Assembly: GCA_022837205.1 (NCBI GenBank)
Contig: JALHEL010000189.1
Span: forward strand, 1 to 7,661
DNA from: Leptolinea sp.
Lineage (GTDB): Bacteria; Chloroflexota; Anaerolineae; Anaerolineales; Anaerolineaceae
Direction of reading: 5' to 3'
Length of the DNA: 7,661 bases
Below are positions 1 to 6,672 of the stretch, in pieces (the stretch's first letter is position 1; every line of letters starts with the position of its first letter). Under the pieces are notes generated by a model, which was not told where the DNA came from, searched no databases, and worked only from the letters and a program-made list of their open reading frames with translations. The position numbers and the translations under genes were made by a program.

Positions 1-456
1 GCAGTATTACTCTTATTCATCTCTCTGGTTATTCTGCTGATTCCGATTTCGTGCATATTGTCGATTCTGCTGATGATTTCTTCCGCATTGGCACAGTTTC
101 TCTCTATGATCTTTATGATCATGATCGCTTGGCTGATTATTCCGTTGTTCTTTACGATGCACGGCATTTTCTTGGGGAACGGTGTGATCGAATCGCTGAA
201 AATGAGTTTTAATCTTGCCAGATGGTTTTCTACCTCGACAAGCTTTTTCATTGTCGCGATCGTGGTCATTTCTCAAGGAATGAATCTGATTTGGACAATT
301 CCGCAACCGGATTCATGGTTGCTGCTCATCGGAATCACGGGACATGCATTTATTACCACATCCCTTATCAGCGCCAGTTTCATTTTATATCAACAATACC
401 TCTCTTGGATTTCTGAAAACGAAGAATTGATAACTAAAGGAATAATTCAAAAATGA
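1..456 (+). CDS. Polytopic membrane protein, C-terminal part (5' end outside window)
   Basis: The frame is open from the first base and ends at TGA 454-456, so 151 residues of the C-terminal part are visible and the true start lies upstream; the TTG at 58 is internal. The protein is very hydrophobic. Likely membrane segments lie at about residues 1-28, 30-53, 80-98 and 106-130, followed by a short polar tail. A short amphipathic stretch (residues about 60-78, with ESLKMSFNLAR) follows the second segment. It recalls bacterial integral membrane proteins in which a Pro-rich helix end is followed by a 'V.ES...S..L' segment, but no family can be named with confidence and no catalytic motif is visible. 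Its stop codon overlaps the gyrB start (ATGA, 453-456), which suggests co-transcription and translational coupling. No function is proposed. Confidence 0.75.
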   Translation, partial: AVLLLFISLVILLIPISCILSILLMISSALAQFLSMIFMIMIAWLIIPLFFTMHGIFLGNGVIESLKMSFNLARWFSTSTSFFIVAIVVISQGMNLIWTIPQPDSWLLLIGITGHAFITTSLISASFILYQQYLSWISENEELITKGIIQK

Positions 457-2378
457 CTCAAAATAAAAACGGTAACTCTCAATATGATGCATCCAATATT
501 CAGGTTTTGGACGGACTTGAAGCCGTTCGAAAACGTCCGGGCATGTATGTGGGAGGAACCGATTCCAAAGCTCTACACCATTTGGTGTATGAAGTTGTAG
601 ATAACGCGATCGACGAAGCCTTGGCCGGCTTTTGCGATCAGATTGATGTGATTATTCATCCCGATAACAGTGTAACTGTTCGGGATAACGGGCGCGGAAT
701 CCCGACGGATATTCATCCGCAAATGAAAATTTCCGCATTGGAAGTTGTGCTGACTACGTTGCATGCGGGCGGTAAATTCGGTGGCGGATCATATAAAGTC
801 TCCGGCGGGCTACATGGTGTCGGTTCTTCGGCGGTCAATGCATTGTCCGAATGGATGGAAGCCAAAGTTTGGCGGGACGGTAAGACTTATTTTCAACGTT
901 ACAATCGCGGAAAACCGGAAGAACGGGTGAAGGTCATCGGCGAATGCCCGGAAGATCAGACCGGTACGGAAATCAGTTTCCTGTTTGATAAGGAAATATT
1001 TAAAGAAGAACCCGGATACCGGTATGAAACCTTGGTAAATCGCTTTCGGGAGATGGCTTTTGTCACAAAGCGGACTAAAATCCATTTGGTGGATGAAAAA
1101 GACAATAAAGAGACCACTTTTTATTTTCAGGGTGGAATCAGTTCATTTGTTCATTATCTGAATAAGGATAACGTCCCGCTTCATCCGATTGTTCATGCGG
1201 AAAAAACAATTGAAAACGTCGGAGTGGAAGTTGCCCTGCAATATACGGATGTTTATACGGAAACGGTTTATTCGTTCGCCAACACTATCAATACAATTGA
1301 CGGCGGAACCCATCTGACCGGATTGCGAACGGCAATTACGCGTGTAATCAATGATTATGCCCGAAGCGCCAATCTTTTAAAGGAATCCGATCCTAATTTT
1401 TCAGGTGATGATACGCGGGAAGGGCTGACGGCGGTGGTCAGCATCAAGCATCCCGATCCGCAATTTGAAAGTCAGACCAAAGTGAAATTGATGAACACCG
1501 AAGTTTCGACATATGTGCAGCAGGTGATCGGTGAATGCTTCAAAGATTTTTTGGAGAATAATCCCGCAGCTGCCAAAGCGATCGTCAATAAATGTCTTAC
1601 TTCATCTCGGGCTCGCGATGCTGCCAAAAAAGCCCGTGATTTGGTAATCCGAAAATCAGCCTTAGAAAGTATGACGCTTCCCGGAAAATTGGCTGACTGT
1701 TCCGGAAGAAATCCCGAACAGACGGAACTTTATATTGTGGAAGGTGATTCCGCCGGCGGATCGGCAAAGCAGGGACGTGATCGCGGTTTTCAGGCGATTT
1801 TGCCCCTCCGTGGAAAAATATTAAATACCGAACGCGCCAGGCTGGATAAGATTTTATCGAATAATGAAGTGAAAGCAATGATTTCGGCCATCGGTTGTGG
1901 GATCGGTGAGAATTTTGACATCAAAGGGTTGCGATACGGCCGGATCATTATTATGACCGATGCCGATGTAGACGGAAGCCATATTCGAACATTACTGCTT
2001 ACCTTCTTTTTCCGCTATATGCCGGAATTGGTCGAGCAAGGACATTTATTTATTGCCCAACCGCCTTTGTATCGAACGACCTATAAAGGTGTACATCGAT
2101 ATGCTTACTCCGATGCAGAGCAAGCGGCAATTCTGAAGGAACTCGGCAGCGGATCAGAAAAAGCTTCCATTCAACGCTATAAAGGGTTGGGAGAAATGAA
2201 TGCGGAGCAGTTATGGGAAACAACCATGAACCCGGCATACAGGACGCTTCTAAAGGTTACCGTTGATGATGCTTCCCAGGCAGCCAAGACCTTCGAAATG
2301 CTGATGGGTGATGAAGTTCCGCCAAGAACACGGTTTATTCAGACCCATGCGCATGAAGTCAGGAATTTGGATATTTGA
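453..2378 (+). CDS. gyrB: DNA gyrase subunit B
   Basis: This is the ATPase subunit of type IIA topoisomerase, which with GyrA (not in the window) introduces negative supercoils using ATP. It has 641 residues, the short form without the large insert of the E. coli protein. The GHKL ATPase domain shows EVVDNAIDEALAG (47-59, catalytic Glu47), DNGRGIP (78-84) and the lid GGLHGVGSS (118-126). The transducer domain carries QTK (341-343, the ATP-contacting Lys343). The TOPRIM domain has EGDSAGG (430-436) and DADVDGSH (503-510), so the metal-binding acids Glu430, Asp503 and Asp505 are present. PLRGKILN (451-458) and the C-terminal IQRYKGLGEM (573-582) are typical. Arg141 appears to match the aminocoumarin-contacting E. 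coli Arg136. ParE is the main alternative, but length and overall motif style favour GyrB. The ATG at 453 has an AAAGGA site 11 bases upstream and overlaps the preceding stop codon. Confidence 0.96.
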   Translation: MTQNKNGNSQYDASNIQVLDGLEAVRKRPGMYVGGTDSKALHHLVYEVVDNAIDEALAGFCDQIDVIIHPDNSVTVRDNGRGIPTDIHPQMKISALEVVLTTLHAGGKFGGGSYKVSGGLHGVGSSAVNALSEWMEAKVWRDGKTYFQRYNRGKPEERVKVIGECPEDQTGTEISFLFDKEIFKEEPGYRYETLVNRFREMAFVTKRTKIHLVDEKDNKETTFYFQGGISSFVHYLNKDNVPLHPIVHAEKTIENVGVEVALQYTDVYTETVYSFANTINTIDGGTHLTGLRTAITRVINDYARSANLLKESDPNFSGDDTREGLTAVVSIKHPDPQFESQTKVKLMNTEVSTYVQQVIGECFKDFLENNPAAAKAIVNKCLTSSRARDAAKKARDLVIRKSALESMTLPGKLADCSGRNPEQTELYIVEGDSAGGSAKQGRDRGFQAILPLRGKILNTERARLDKILSNNEVKAMISAIGCGIGENFDIKGLRYGRIIIMTDADVDGSHIRTLLLTFFFRYMPELVEQGHLFIAQPPLYRTTYKGVHRYAYSDAEQAAILKELGSGSEKASIQRYKGLGEMNAEQLWETTMNPAYRTLLKVTVDDASQAAKTFEMLMGDEVPPRTRFIQTHAHEVRNLDI

Positions 2379-2426
2379 AATTCAGGTAAACGAGGCTAAA
2401 AACAGATCGTTTTTGATCAGAAAATG

Positions 2427-2485
2427 ACACTCCCGGAATTCGGAAATCAAAACCGAAGTTCGGGAGTGTTTTATGATTGTTTTGT
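2427..2485. terminator. Intrinsic terminator between gyrB and the converging oxidoreductase gene
   Basis: A 17-position stem pairs 2427-2443 (ACACTCCCGGAATTCGG) with 2453-2469 (CCGAAGTTCGGGAGTGT). It has one G-U pair, one A-G mismatch and a 9-base A-rich loop. A T-rich tail (TTTTATGATTGTTTT) follows on the plus strand, so it should stop gyrB transcription. Read on the minus strand the tail is weaker (CATTTT), but the stem is symmetric and may also stop the converging gene that ends at 2532. The rest of the 153-base gap shows nothing else clear. Confidence 0.85.
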
Positions 2486-2531
2486 GTCTTTAACTTTTTT
2501 CTTCCCCCGATTTCATGACTGGGTTTCAACT

Positions 2532-3590
2532 TTATGATCGAAATTTTACCGAAACACCGTTTTTTGCACTTTTGTAGATATTTTCAATGATTTCTACCGA
2601 TTTTCGACCTTCATTTCCTTCCAGATCGAAAGGCTTATTCCGGATAACAGCGTCCACAAAGGCGCTGAAAAGCTTGCGATGCCCTTCGAAACTGATCGCT
2701 TTCGGATCACCGGCTCCTCCGCCGGTTTGGGTATTGTTTTGAAATCGTTCGCGGATTTTTTGATCTTCCGGCATCGGTTCGGCAAACTCCCATTTGGTGA
2801 TACTTTCTTCTTCCATCATCACACTGCCTTTGGATCCGCATATTTCTAATTTTTTAAGGAATCCGGGATACGCCGCTGTAGTCCCTTCAATCATTCCCAA
2901 AGCCCCATCGGAAAATTTCAGGATCGCGACAGCGGTATCTTCTACCTCGATTCTTTCATGAGCCAATGTGGCGGTATAAGCTGTAACTTCGGATACGTCG
3001 CCCATCACCCATTGAAGCAGATCGATGGCATGAATTCCTTGATTCATTAAAACACCGCCGCCGTCAAATTTCCAAGTTCCTCTCCAACCCCCCGAATCAT
3101 AATATTCTTGCGACCGGTACCATTTAATTTGGGCATCGGCTAACACGATTTTTCCCAGCCTGCCTTGCCTGACGGCTTCCTTGATTAAACGGGCGGAATC
3201 ATGAAAGCGGGAGGGGAAGACGGTACACATCCTGACATTGTTTTTAACAGCTGCTTCAATAATCTTGTCACAACGTTCGGTGGATATTTCCAAGGGTTTT
3301 TCAACGATAATATGTTTGCCTGCATTCGCTGCGCGAACAGCTCCTTCAAGGTGAAAACCGGACGGAGTCGCTATTGTTACAATATCAAGGTCGGGATCAG
3401 CCAGAAATTTTTCCAAATCCGTATAAGGGGTCCCGCCATGGAGAGCGCAGAAGGATTCGGAATGAGCCGGCGTATGATCATACCCGGCGACGAATTTGCA
3501 ACCTTCGATATTTTCAATGGCTTTTGCGTGAAATTCTGCGATCATGCCCAAACCGATAATACCGAAACCGATATTGTTTGCTGATTTCAT
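2532..3590 (-). CDS. Gfo/Idh/MocA-family NAD(P)-dependent oxidoreductase
   Basis: A 352-residue protein, normal length for the family, which oxidises or reduces sugars, inositols or sugar nucleotides in the cytoplasm. The N-terminal Rossmann fold has GIIGLGMIAEFHAKAI (10-25, dinucleotide loop). An Asp at the end of the second strand (Asp38, in AGYDHT) leans towards NAD(H). VEKPL (96-100) supplies the catalytic-type Lys98. The C-terminal domain carries the family signature GGGVLMNQGIHAIDLLQW (177-194), with His187 the likely catalytic His. The stretch WYRSQEYYDSGGWRGTW (157-173) recalls a subgroup related to sugar-nucleotide (uronate) dehydrogenases of the WlbA type, but this is from memory and the substrate is unknown. 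The ATG at 3590 is preceded by AGGAG five bases upstream. The gene stands alone: it diverges from the thrS leader and converges on gyrB, with no pathway partner visible. Confidence 0.9.
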   Translation of the reverse strand: MKSANNIGFGIIGLGMIAEFHAKAIENIEGCKFVAGYDHTPAHSESFCALHGGTPYTDLEKFLADPDLDIVTIATPSGFHLEGAVRAANAGKHIIVEKPLEISTERCDKIIEAAVKNNVRMCTVFPSRFHDSARLIKEAVRQGRLGKIVLADAQIKWYRSQEYYDSGGWRGTWKFDGGGVLMNQGIHAIDLLQWVMGDVSEVTAYTATLAHERIEVEDTAVAILKFSDGALGMIEGTTAAYPGFLKKLEICGSKGSVMMEEESITKWEFAEPMPEDQKIRERFQNNTQTGGGAGDPKAISFEGHRKLFSAFVDAVIRNKPFDLEGNEGRKSVEIIENIYKSAKNGVSVKFRS

Positions 3591-3631
3591 GAGGACTCCT
3601 TATAGTGCGGTAACTCATTGTGTCATAATGT

Positions 3632-3660
3632 TTTACAAAGAACGACAGATCATGTATAAT
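3632..3660 (+). promoter_or_regulatory. Sigma-70 type promoter for the thrS leader
   Basis: TTTACA at 3632-3637 (one mismatch to TTGACA) is separated by exactly 17 bases from a perfect TATAAT at 3655-3660. The predicted transcription start, about 7 bases downstream at 3667-3669, falls just before the first base-paired segment of T-box stem I (3671). This agreement supports both calls. The promoter points away from the divergent oxidoreductase gene, for which no clear promoter was found. Confidence 0.85.
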
Positions 3661-3755
3661 TTTATCCGGAAGCGTTGAACAGAACAATGCGTCAGACCAG
3701 TCGCACAGAGAGACCGGAAAGAAGGTGAGAATCGGTCCGAAGGAGTCTGACGAAA

Positions 3756-3758
3756 ACC
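3756..3758 (+). promoter_or_regulatory. T-box specifier codon ACC (Thr)
   Basis: ACC lies in the 3' side of the specifier loop, four bases before GGGAGC. This is the same spacing as I recall for the UAC specifier of the Bacillus subtilis tyrS leader (UAC-GCCU-UUGAGC). It should pair with the GGU anticodon of tRNA-Thr, which agrees with the downstream gene being thrS. The neighbouring triplets AAA, AAC and ATC fit neither the spacing nor the gene. Confidence 0.85.
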
Positions 3759-3874
3759 ATCTGGGAGCTCGCTGCCGAACTGATTAAGGCAGCCGGTGAA
3801 ATACTGATATCATTTATCTGAGCGGGTCGCTTTATGAGAGTGATCAAGCTGGGTGGAACCACGAGACTTTACAG

Positions 3875-3910
3875 ACTCGCCCCGGTAATGGGGTGAGTTT
3901 TTTTTATTTT
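3875..3910 (+). terminator. Regulated intrinsic terminator of the thrS T-box
   Basis: ACTCGCCCC (3875-3883) pairs with GGGGTGAGT (3890-3898) over nine positions, including one G-U pair, around a 6-base loop. Eight Ts (3898-3905) and then ATTTT follow. The left arm is shared with the antiterminator, so the two structures exclude each other. This is the switch of the leader. Confidence 0.93.
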
Positions 3911-3916
3911 TATTAC

Positions 3917-3922
3917 GGAGGA
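3917..3922 (+). promoter_or_regulatory. Ribosome binding site that fixes the thrS start
   Basis: GGAGGA lies three bases before the ATG at 3926 (about 5-7 from its core), just past the T-box terminator tail. It selects this ATG over the in-frame GTG at 3893, which is inside the right arm of the terminator stem and has no such site. Confidence 0.9.
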
Positions 3923-3925
3923 TAT

Positions 3926-5713
3926 ATGGCTGCAAAACATAACGCTGAATACGAGAATTCGGAATTGTATAAAATCAGGCATTCCACTGCCCATATTATG
4001 GCGGAGGCTGTCCTTGAAAAATTTCCCGAAGGAAAAGTGGCGATCGGACCGGCAATCGCGGACGGTTTCTACTATGATTTTGATCTTCCGAGAGCGCTGA
4101 CGCCCGAAGATTTGGAAGAGATCGAACATCGGATGAAAAAAATTATCAAGGGCAATCACCCCTTCATAAAGGAAGTCATCAGTGCGGAAGAGGCAAAGAA
4201 GATTTTTGCCGATCAACCTTATAAAATCGAGTTGATTGAAGGGCTTGAAAAAGGCGGGATGGATGAGGACGGGAATCCGACCGATGAAAAACCTGAGATA
4301 TCTATTTATAAACAAGATAAGTTTGTCGATCTTTGCCGAGGTCCTCATGTTTCCAATACCTCCGAAATTAATCCCAATGCGATTAAATTATTGAATGTTT
4401 CCGGTGCTTATTGGCGGGGAGATGAAAAACGCCCGATGCTGCAAAGAATTTATGGGACGGCATGGGAGACCGAAGCGGAGCTGAAAGATTATCTGTGGAA
4501 ACAGGAAGAAGCCAAGAAACGCGATCACCGAAAACTTGGGAAAGAACTGGATTTGTTCAGCGTCAGTGATGAGGTGGGGCAGGGTTTAATCTTGTGGCAT
4601 CCAAAAGGCGCTAAGGTACGAAAGCTGATCGAAAATTATTGGAGCGAGGAACATGAAAAATGGGGATATGATTTCGTATATACCCCGCATATCGGAAAAT
4701 CCCAGCTTTGGGAGACATCCGGTCACCTCGGTTTCTATAGCGAGAATATGTATTCTCCGATTGATATCGAGGGAACGAAATACTATATCAAGCCGATGAA
4801 CTGCCCGTTCCATCTGTATATTTATAAGAGCAATTTACGTTCTTATCGCGATTTACCGATCCGATACGCCGAAATGGGAACGGTTTACCGTTATGAACGA
4901 AGCGGCGTTCTGCACGGACTGACCCGCGTTCGCGGTTTTACGCAAGACGATGCTCATCATTTCTGCCGTCCCGACCAAATGCCTGCGGAAATCGATTTTG
5001 TTGTGGAATTTTCCCTGCACATTCTGCGCGCGTTCGGTTTTGAAGAGTTTCAGGCATATCTCAGTACCAAACCTGAAAAATCAGTAGGAGAGCCGGAACG
5101 TTGGAAAGCAGCCGAATCGGCTTTGGAAGATTCGCTGAAGCGACATAATCTACCTTATGAAATCGATCCGGGCGGTGGGGCTTTTTACGGACCAAAGATC
5201 GATTTTAAGGTGAAGGATGCCATCGGACGAGAATGGCAGTTGACTACTATCCAATTTGACTTCAATGAGCCGGAGCGATTTGATTTAACCTATATCGCTG
5301 AAGACGGTCAACCGACTCGACCTTACATGATTCATCGGGCGCTGTTGGGAAGCATGGAACGCTTTTTCGGCGTTCTGATTGAACATTACGGTGGAGCTTT
5401 TCCGGCGTGGCTGGCTCCGGTTCAAGCCGAAATCATTCCGATTGCCGATCGCCATATCGATTATGCCAATGAATTGGCGGCGCAGCTGCGGCAAAACCGC
5501 TTCCGGGTTCATGTGGACACCCGGACGGATCGAATGAACGCAAAAATTCGCGATGCACAGAAAGAAAAAATACCGTATATGCTGATCGTCGGCGATAAGG
5601 AAATGGAAAATCAACAGGTGTCCCTACGAAAACGCAGCGGAGAAGACTTGGGAGCGATGCCTGTCGCCGATTTTATCTCATTGGCGACGGATGAAGTCGA
5701 AAAGAAAATCTGA
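3926..5713 (+). CDS. thrS: Threonyl-tRNA synthetase (no TGS domain)
   Basis: This class II synthetase attaches threonine to tRNA-Thr in the cytoplasm. It has 595 residues. The N-terminal editing (SAD) domain starts almost at once and keeps the Ser-clearing residues: His19 and His23 in RHSTAHIMAEA, and Cys137 and His141 in DLCRGPH. The catalytic core has the zinc ligands Cys293 (MNCP), His344 (DDAHHFC) and His470 (MIHRALLGSMERFFG, motif 3). Motif 2 is at about 320-347 (YRYERSGVLHGLTRVRGF), and the anticodon-binding domain spans about 493-595. Compared with the roughly 640-residue E. coli enzyme, the N-terminal TGS domain of about 60 residues is absent. The coding sequence cannot extend upstream because the leader terminator lies there. 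The gene is controlled by the T-box leader and followed by a perfect hairpin. The stop codon TGA shares its last base with an ATG at 5713. Confidence 0.97.
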   Translation: MAAKHNAEYENSELYKIRHSTAHIMAEAVLEKFPEGKVAIGPAIADGFYYDFDLPRALTPEDLEEIEHRMKKIIKGNHPFIKEVISAEEAKKIFADQPYKIELIEGLEKGGMDEDGNPTDEKPEISIYKQDKFVDLCRGPHVSNTSEINPNAIKLLNVSGAYWRGDEKRPMLQRIYGTAWETEAELKDYLWKQEEAKKRDHRKLGKELDLFSVSDEVGQGLILWHPKGAKVRKLIENYWSEEHEKWGYDFVYTPHIGKSQLWETSGHLGFYSENMYSPIDIEGTKYYIKPMNCPFHLYIYKSNLRSYRDLPIRYAEMGTVYRYERSGVLHGLTRVRGFTQDDAHHFCRPDQMPAEIDFVVEFSLHILRAFGFEEFQAYLSTKPEKSVGEPERWKAAESALEDSLKRHNLPYEIDPGGGAFYGPKIDFKVKDAIGREWQLTTIQFDFNEPERFDLTYIAEDGQPTRPYMIHRALLGSMERFFGVLIEHYGGAFPAWLAPVQAEIIPIADRHIDYANELAAQLRQNRFRVHVDTRTDRMNAKIRDAQKEKIPYMLIVGDKEMENQQVSLRKRSGEDLGAMPVADFISLATDEVEKKI

Positions 5714-5719
5714 TGCTCG

Positions 5720-5750
5720 AAAGAGGATCGGCTGCGCCGATCCTCTTTAT
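5720..5750 (+). terminator. Intrinsic terminator after thrS
   Basis: A perfect 13-bp stem pairs AAAGAGGATCGGC (5720-5732) with GCCGATCCTCTTT (5736-5748) around a 3-base loop. It begins seven bases after the thrS stop. The T tract is short (TTTATT), so read-through into the next gene is possible. The A and T ends make it usable in either direction. Confidence 0.85.
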
Positions 5751-5762
5751 TCAATCCATAAA

Positions 5763-5767
5763 AGAGG
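5763..5767 (+). promoter_or_regulatory. Ribosome binding site for the PHP gene (TTG start)
   Basis: AGAGG lies five bases before the TTG at 5773, in the short gap after the thrS terminator. It supports the TTG as the start instead of the in-frame ATG at 5713, which would run its coding sequence through the terminator hairpin. Confidence 0.65.
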
Positions 5768-5772
5768 CAGCT

Positions 5773-6672
5773 TTGCATACGATCGATTTACATATGCATT
5801 CAAAATACAGTAACGACGGAGAATTTGAGCCGCATACGTTGATGGATCTTTGCTCAAAGGTACCGCTGGATTTGGTTTCTCTGACCGATCATAATTCGGC
5901 AAAAGGAAATGTCGAAGCGGCAAAAAGAGCCAAAGAATTAAATATGCTTTTTATTCCCGGAATTGAGATTAACTGTCAAACAAAAAAACGAACCGAAATT
6001 CATATGCTTGGATACGGGATCGATCCTATGGACAGTGCTTTCGAAAAAATCGAAAAAGAGGTCATTGAAAGAGAATATGAAGCGGATTTGCTTCGAATCA
6101 GAATCTTTCGTAAACTCGGAGTCATCTTAGACGAAGAGAAGATTCAAAAAGAAACCGAGAAACAACCATTGACCTATCGGGTGATCGCCGAAGTCGCTTT
6201 GAGCGAGTACAGAAATCGCGATCATCCCTTGTTGCAGCCTTATCTGCCGGGCGGAAATCGTAGCGATAATCCCTTGGTTAATTTCTTTTGGGATTTATGT
6301 ACAACAGGAAAACCTGCCGATGTACCCGTCGATTATTTACCCATTCCGAAGGCGATCCAGCTTATTCAAGAAAGCGGCGGTATAGCGGTATTTGCTCATC
6401 CCGGTGCGAGTATCGGGAAAAACGACGCCGAATTAGCCGAAATTGTGGAAGCGGGCATTAGCGGGATTGAAGTATACAGCAGTTATCATGATCGGGAAAT
6501 GACTCGATTTTATGAGATTCAGGCGCAGAAATACGGCTTGCGGGTCAGTGTCGGAAGTGATTTCCATGGAAGCTTGAAGCCGGCGATTCAATTGGGAAGT
6601 GTATCCTGTAACGGAAGAGAGGAAGAGATCTATTCTTTTATGCAAGAATCGATCTCTTCATCGCCTGCTTAG
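5773..6672 (+). CDS. PHP-domain metal-dependent phosphoesterase (TrpH/RNase AM-like)
   Basis: With the TTG start the protein has 299 residues and begins with the PHP core itself. Metal-binding motifs appear in order: DLHMHSKYSNDG (5-16), LTDHN (37-41), PGIEIN (62-67), His77 in EIHMLGYG, AHPG (208-211), GIEVYSSYH (231-239) and GSDFHG (261-266). This set matches the stand-alone PHP proteins related to E. coli YciV (RNase AM, also described as a 3',5'-nucleotide phosphatase), so a phosphatase or 5'-3' nuclease on small RNA or nucleotides is plausible. The substrate is not shown by the sequence. Residues about 90-195 form the insert usual in this group, and they diverge from the common form I remember. 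A longer form from ATG 5713 (319 residues) is possible but adds an unlikely N-terminus encoded by the terminator. No separate promoter is visible, so expression may depend on read-through from thrS. Confidence 0.85.
   Translation: MHTIDLHMHSKYSNDGEFEPHTLMDLCSKVPLDLVSLTDHNSAKGNVEAAKRAKELNMLFIPGIEINCQTKKRTEIHMLGYGIDPMDSAFEKIEKEVIEREYEADLLRIRIFRKLGVILDEEKIQKETEKQPLTYRVIAEVALSEYRNRDHPLLQPYLPGGNRSDNPLVNFFWDLCTTGKPADVPVDYLPIPKAIQLIQESGGIAVFAHPGASIGKNDAELAEIVEAGISGIEVYSSYHDREMTRFYEIQAQKYGLRVSVGSDFHGSLKPAIQLGSVSCNGREEEIYSFMQESISSSPA
6622..6659. repeat. Long inverted repeat inside the 3' end of the PHP gene
   Basis: GAAGAGATCTATTCTT (6622-6637) and AAGAATCGATCTCTTC (6644-6659) are complementary over 16 positions, with a single T-C mismatch and a 6-base loop. 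The hairpin ends 10 bases before the PHP stop. A run of seven Ts (6673-6679) begins 13 bases after the stem on the plus strand, which is further than usual for an intrinsic terminator. It may still serve as the transcription end for the two genes that converge here. Confidence 0.6.

Larger units (their letters stand above)
3667..3910 (+). promoter_or_regulatory. T-box leader, tRNA-Thr sensing, transcription-attenuating
   Basis: This riboswitch binds tRNA-Thr. Uncharged tRNA stabilises the antiterminator and lets transcription reach thrS. Stem I can be drawn fully. The base is AGCG 3671-3674 with CGCT 3770-3773, then a K-turn-like TTGAA opposite GGAGCT, then CAGA 3680-3683 with TCTG 3760-3763. 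The specifier loop follows, with ACC (Thr) at 3756-3758. Above it, GTCAGAC 3691-3697 pairs with GTCTGAC 3745-3751, and the distal arm GACCG 3712-3716 pairs with CGGTC 3733-3737, carrying the conserved AGAGAG and GGTGAGAA stretches. Two linker hairpins follow: GCTGCC/GGCAGC, and AGCG-GGT-CGCT, which is probably stem III. The T-box motif GGGTGGAACCACG is at 3851-3863. The antiterminator can form from CTGGG/CCCGG and CGAG/CTCG around the TGGAACC bulge, and it competes with the terminator. Confidence 0.95.

Noticed and set aside
58..456. A complete 132-residue membrane protein starting at TTG 58
   Set aside because: The frame is open to base 1 with equally hydrophobic sequence, so the start is outside the window.
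1597..1878. Minus-strand frame inside gyrB, with similar ones at 573-764, 810-1085 and 2050-2238
   Set aside because: All lie opposite conserved GyrB motifs and have no ribosome binding site or recognisable product.
2406..2420. Small GATC-GTTTTT-GATC hairpin after gyrB
   Set aside because: Only four base pairs, and a far stronger terminator follows immediately.
3201..3584. A 127-residue plus-strand frame opposite the oxidoreductase gene
   Set aside because: It is a shadow of a well-supported gene on the other strand and shows no recognisable motif.
3591..3667. Minus-strand promoter for the oxidoreductase gene
   Set aside because: Candidate boxes such as TTGTAA were seen, but no pair with good -10 sequence and spacing could be supported.
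3893..3925. In-frame GTG at 3893 as the thrS start (606 residues)
   Set aside because: It lies in the right arm of the T-box terminator and has no ribosome binding site; the ATG at 3926 has GGAGGA just upstream.
3869..4348. A 159-residue minus-strand frame opposite the thrS leader and start
   Set aside because: It crosses the T-box terminator and the conserved start of thrS; composition and lack of motifs mark it as a shadow frame.
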